Part shown: positions 6,115 to 6,133 of the stretch, piece after piece
Layout: the number at the start of each line of letters is the position of its first letter
Numbering within the stretch: the first letter of the stretch is position 1
NCBI GenBank assembly: GCA_031459935.1
Contig: JAVKHN010000070.1
Span: 1-6,133 of the forward strand
Origin: Sysuimicrobium calidum
GTDB lineage: Bacteria > Sysuimicrobiota > Sysuimicrobiia > Sysuimicrobiales > Sysuimicrobiaceae
DNA: 6,133 nt
Direction of reading: 5' to 3'
Made by a program: the position numbers and the translations under genes
Notes under the pieces: model-generated
Seen by the model: the letters and a program-made list of their open reading frames with translations, nothing else
Told to the model about the DNA's origin: nothing
The model's database searches: none

Positions 6115-6133
6115 TTGTCGGTAGAGGCCGGGT
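6115..6133 (+). CDS. Possible start of the next gene, cut by the window edge
   Basis: AGGAG (6104-6108) lies six bases before a TTG that opens a frame reading MSVEAG up to the window end. Only six codons are visible, so the product cannot be named and the call rests on ribosome-binding-site spacing alone. Confidence 0.2.

Noticed and set aside
5990..6133. Minus-strand gene converging on phoR
   Set aside because: One reverse frame is open, but it runs through the terminator hairpin and shows no start, ribosome binding site or recognisable motif.
1..6133. CRISPR array, tRNA, insertion sequence or Pho box
   Set aside because: No direct repeats with spacers, cloverleaf-like segment, transposase or terminal repeats were seen. 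The operon promoter, where PhoB sites would be expected, is outside the window.

Overview
This GC-rich window holds one almost gap-free plus-strand operon for high-affinity phosphate uptake and its regulation. The gene order is pstC - pstA - pstB - phoU - arsC - phoB - phoR, closed by a strong intrinsic terminator at 5958-5989. The phosphate-binding protein gene (pstS) and the operon promoter are not in the window and presumably lie just upstream. GTG starts, GGAGG-type ribosome binding sites, heavy G/C use at third codon positions and Arg/Glu/Leu-rich proteins suggest a high-GC, possibly thermophilic bacterium. The short-loop PhoR and thioredoxin-type ArsC would fit a Terrabacteria lineage such as Bacillota, Chloroflexota or Actinomycetota. 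I cannot fix the phylum from the sequence alone.

Layout. Positions 38-1908 encode the two membrane permeases PstC and PstA, which overlap by four bases. Positions 1918-2730 encode the ATPase PstB. Positions 2745-3414 hold phoU, the negative regulator linking transporter to sensor, but it is not an open frame: two single bases are missing about 190 bp apart (near 2789 and near 2976). Restoring both gives a normal 223-residue PhoU. Positions 3423-3839 encode a thioredoxin-type arsenate reductase with all three redox cysteines. Positions 3854-4549 and 4560-5936 encode the response regulator PhoB and the histidine kinase PhoR. After the terminator, about 140 bp hold no convincing gene: only a strong ribosome binding site followed by ATG-CGC-TAG, and a possible TTG start of a further gene at the right edge.

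How the parts fit. PstCAB imports phosphate, and also arsenate as an analogue. ArsC reduces intracellular arsenate to arsenite, so its place in this operon couples detoxification to the import route. PhoR has two membrane helices but almost no extracellular domain, so it probably reads phosphate status from the Pst complex through PhoU and its PAS domain, then phosphorylates PhoB, which would control pst itself. The broken phoU is therefore the key question: it is either a sequencing or assembly artefact, or a real loss that should leave the Pho response deregulated. Nothing else in the window looks like an undescribed system.
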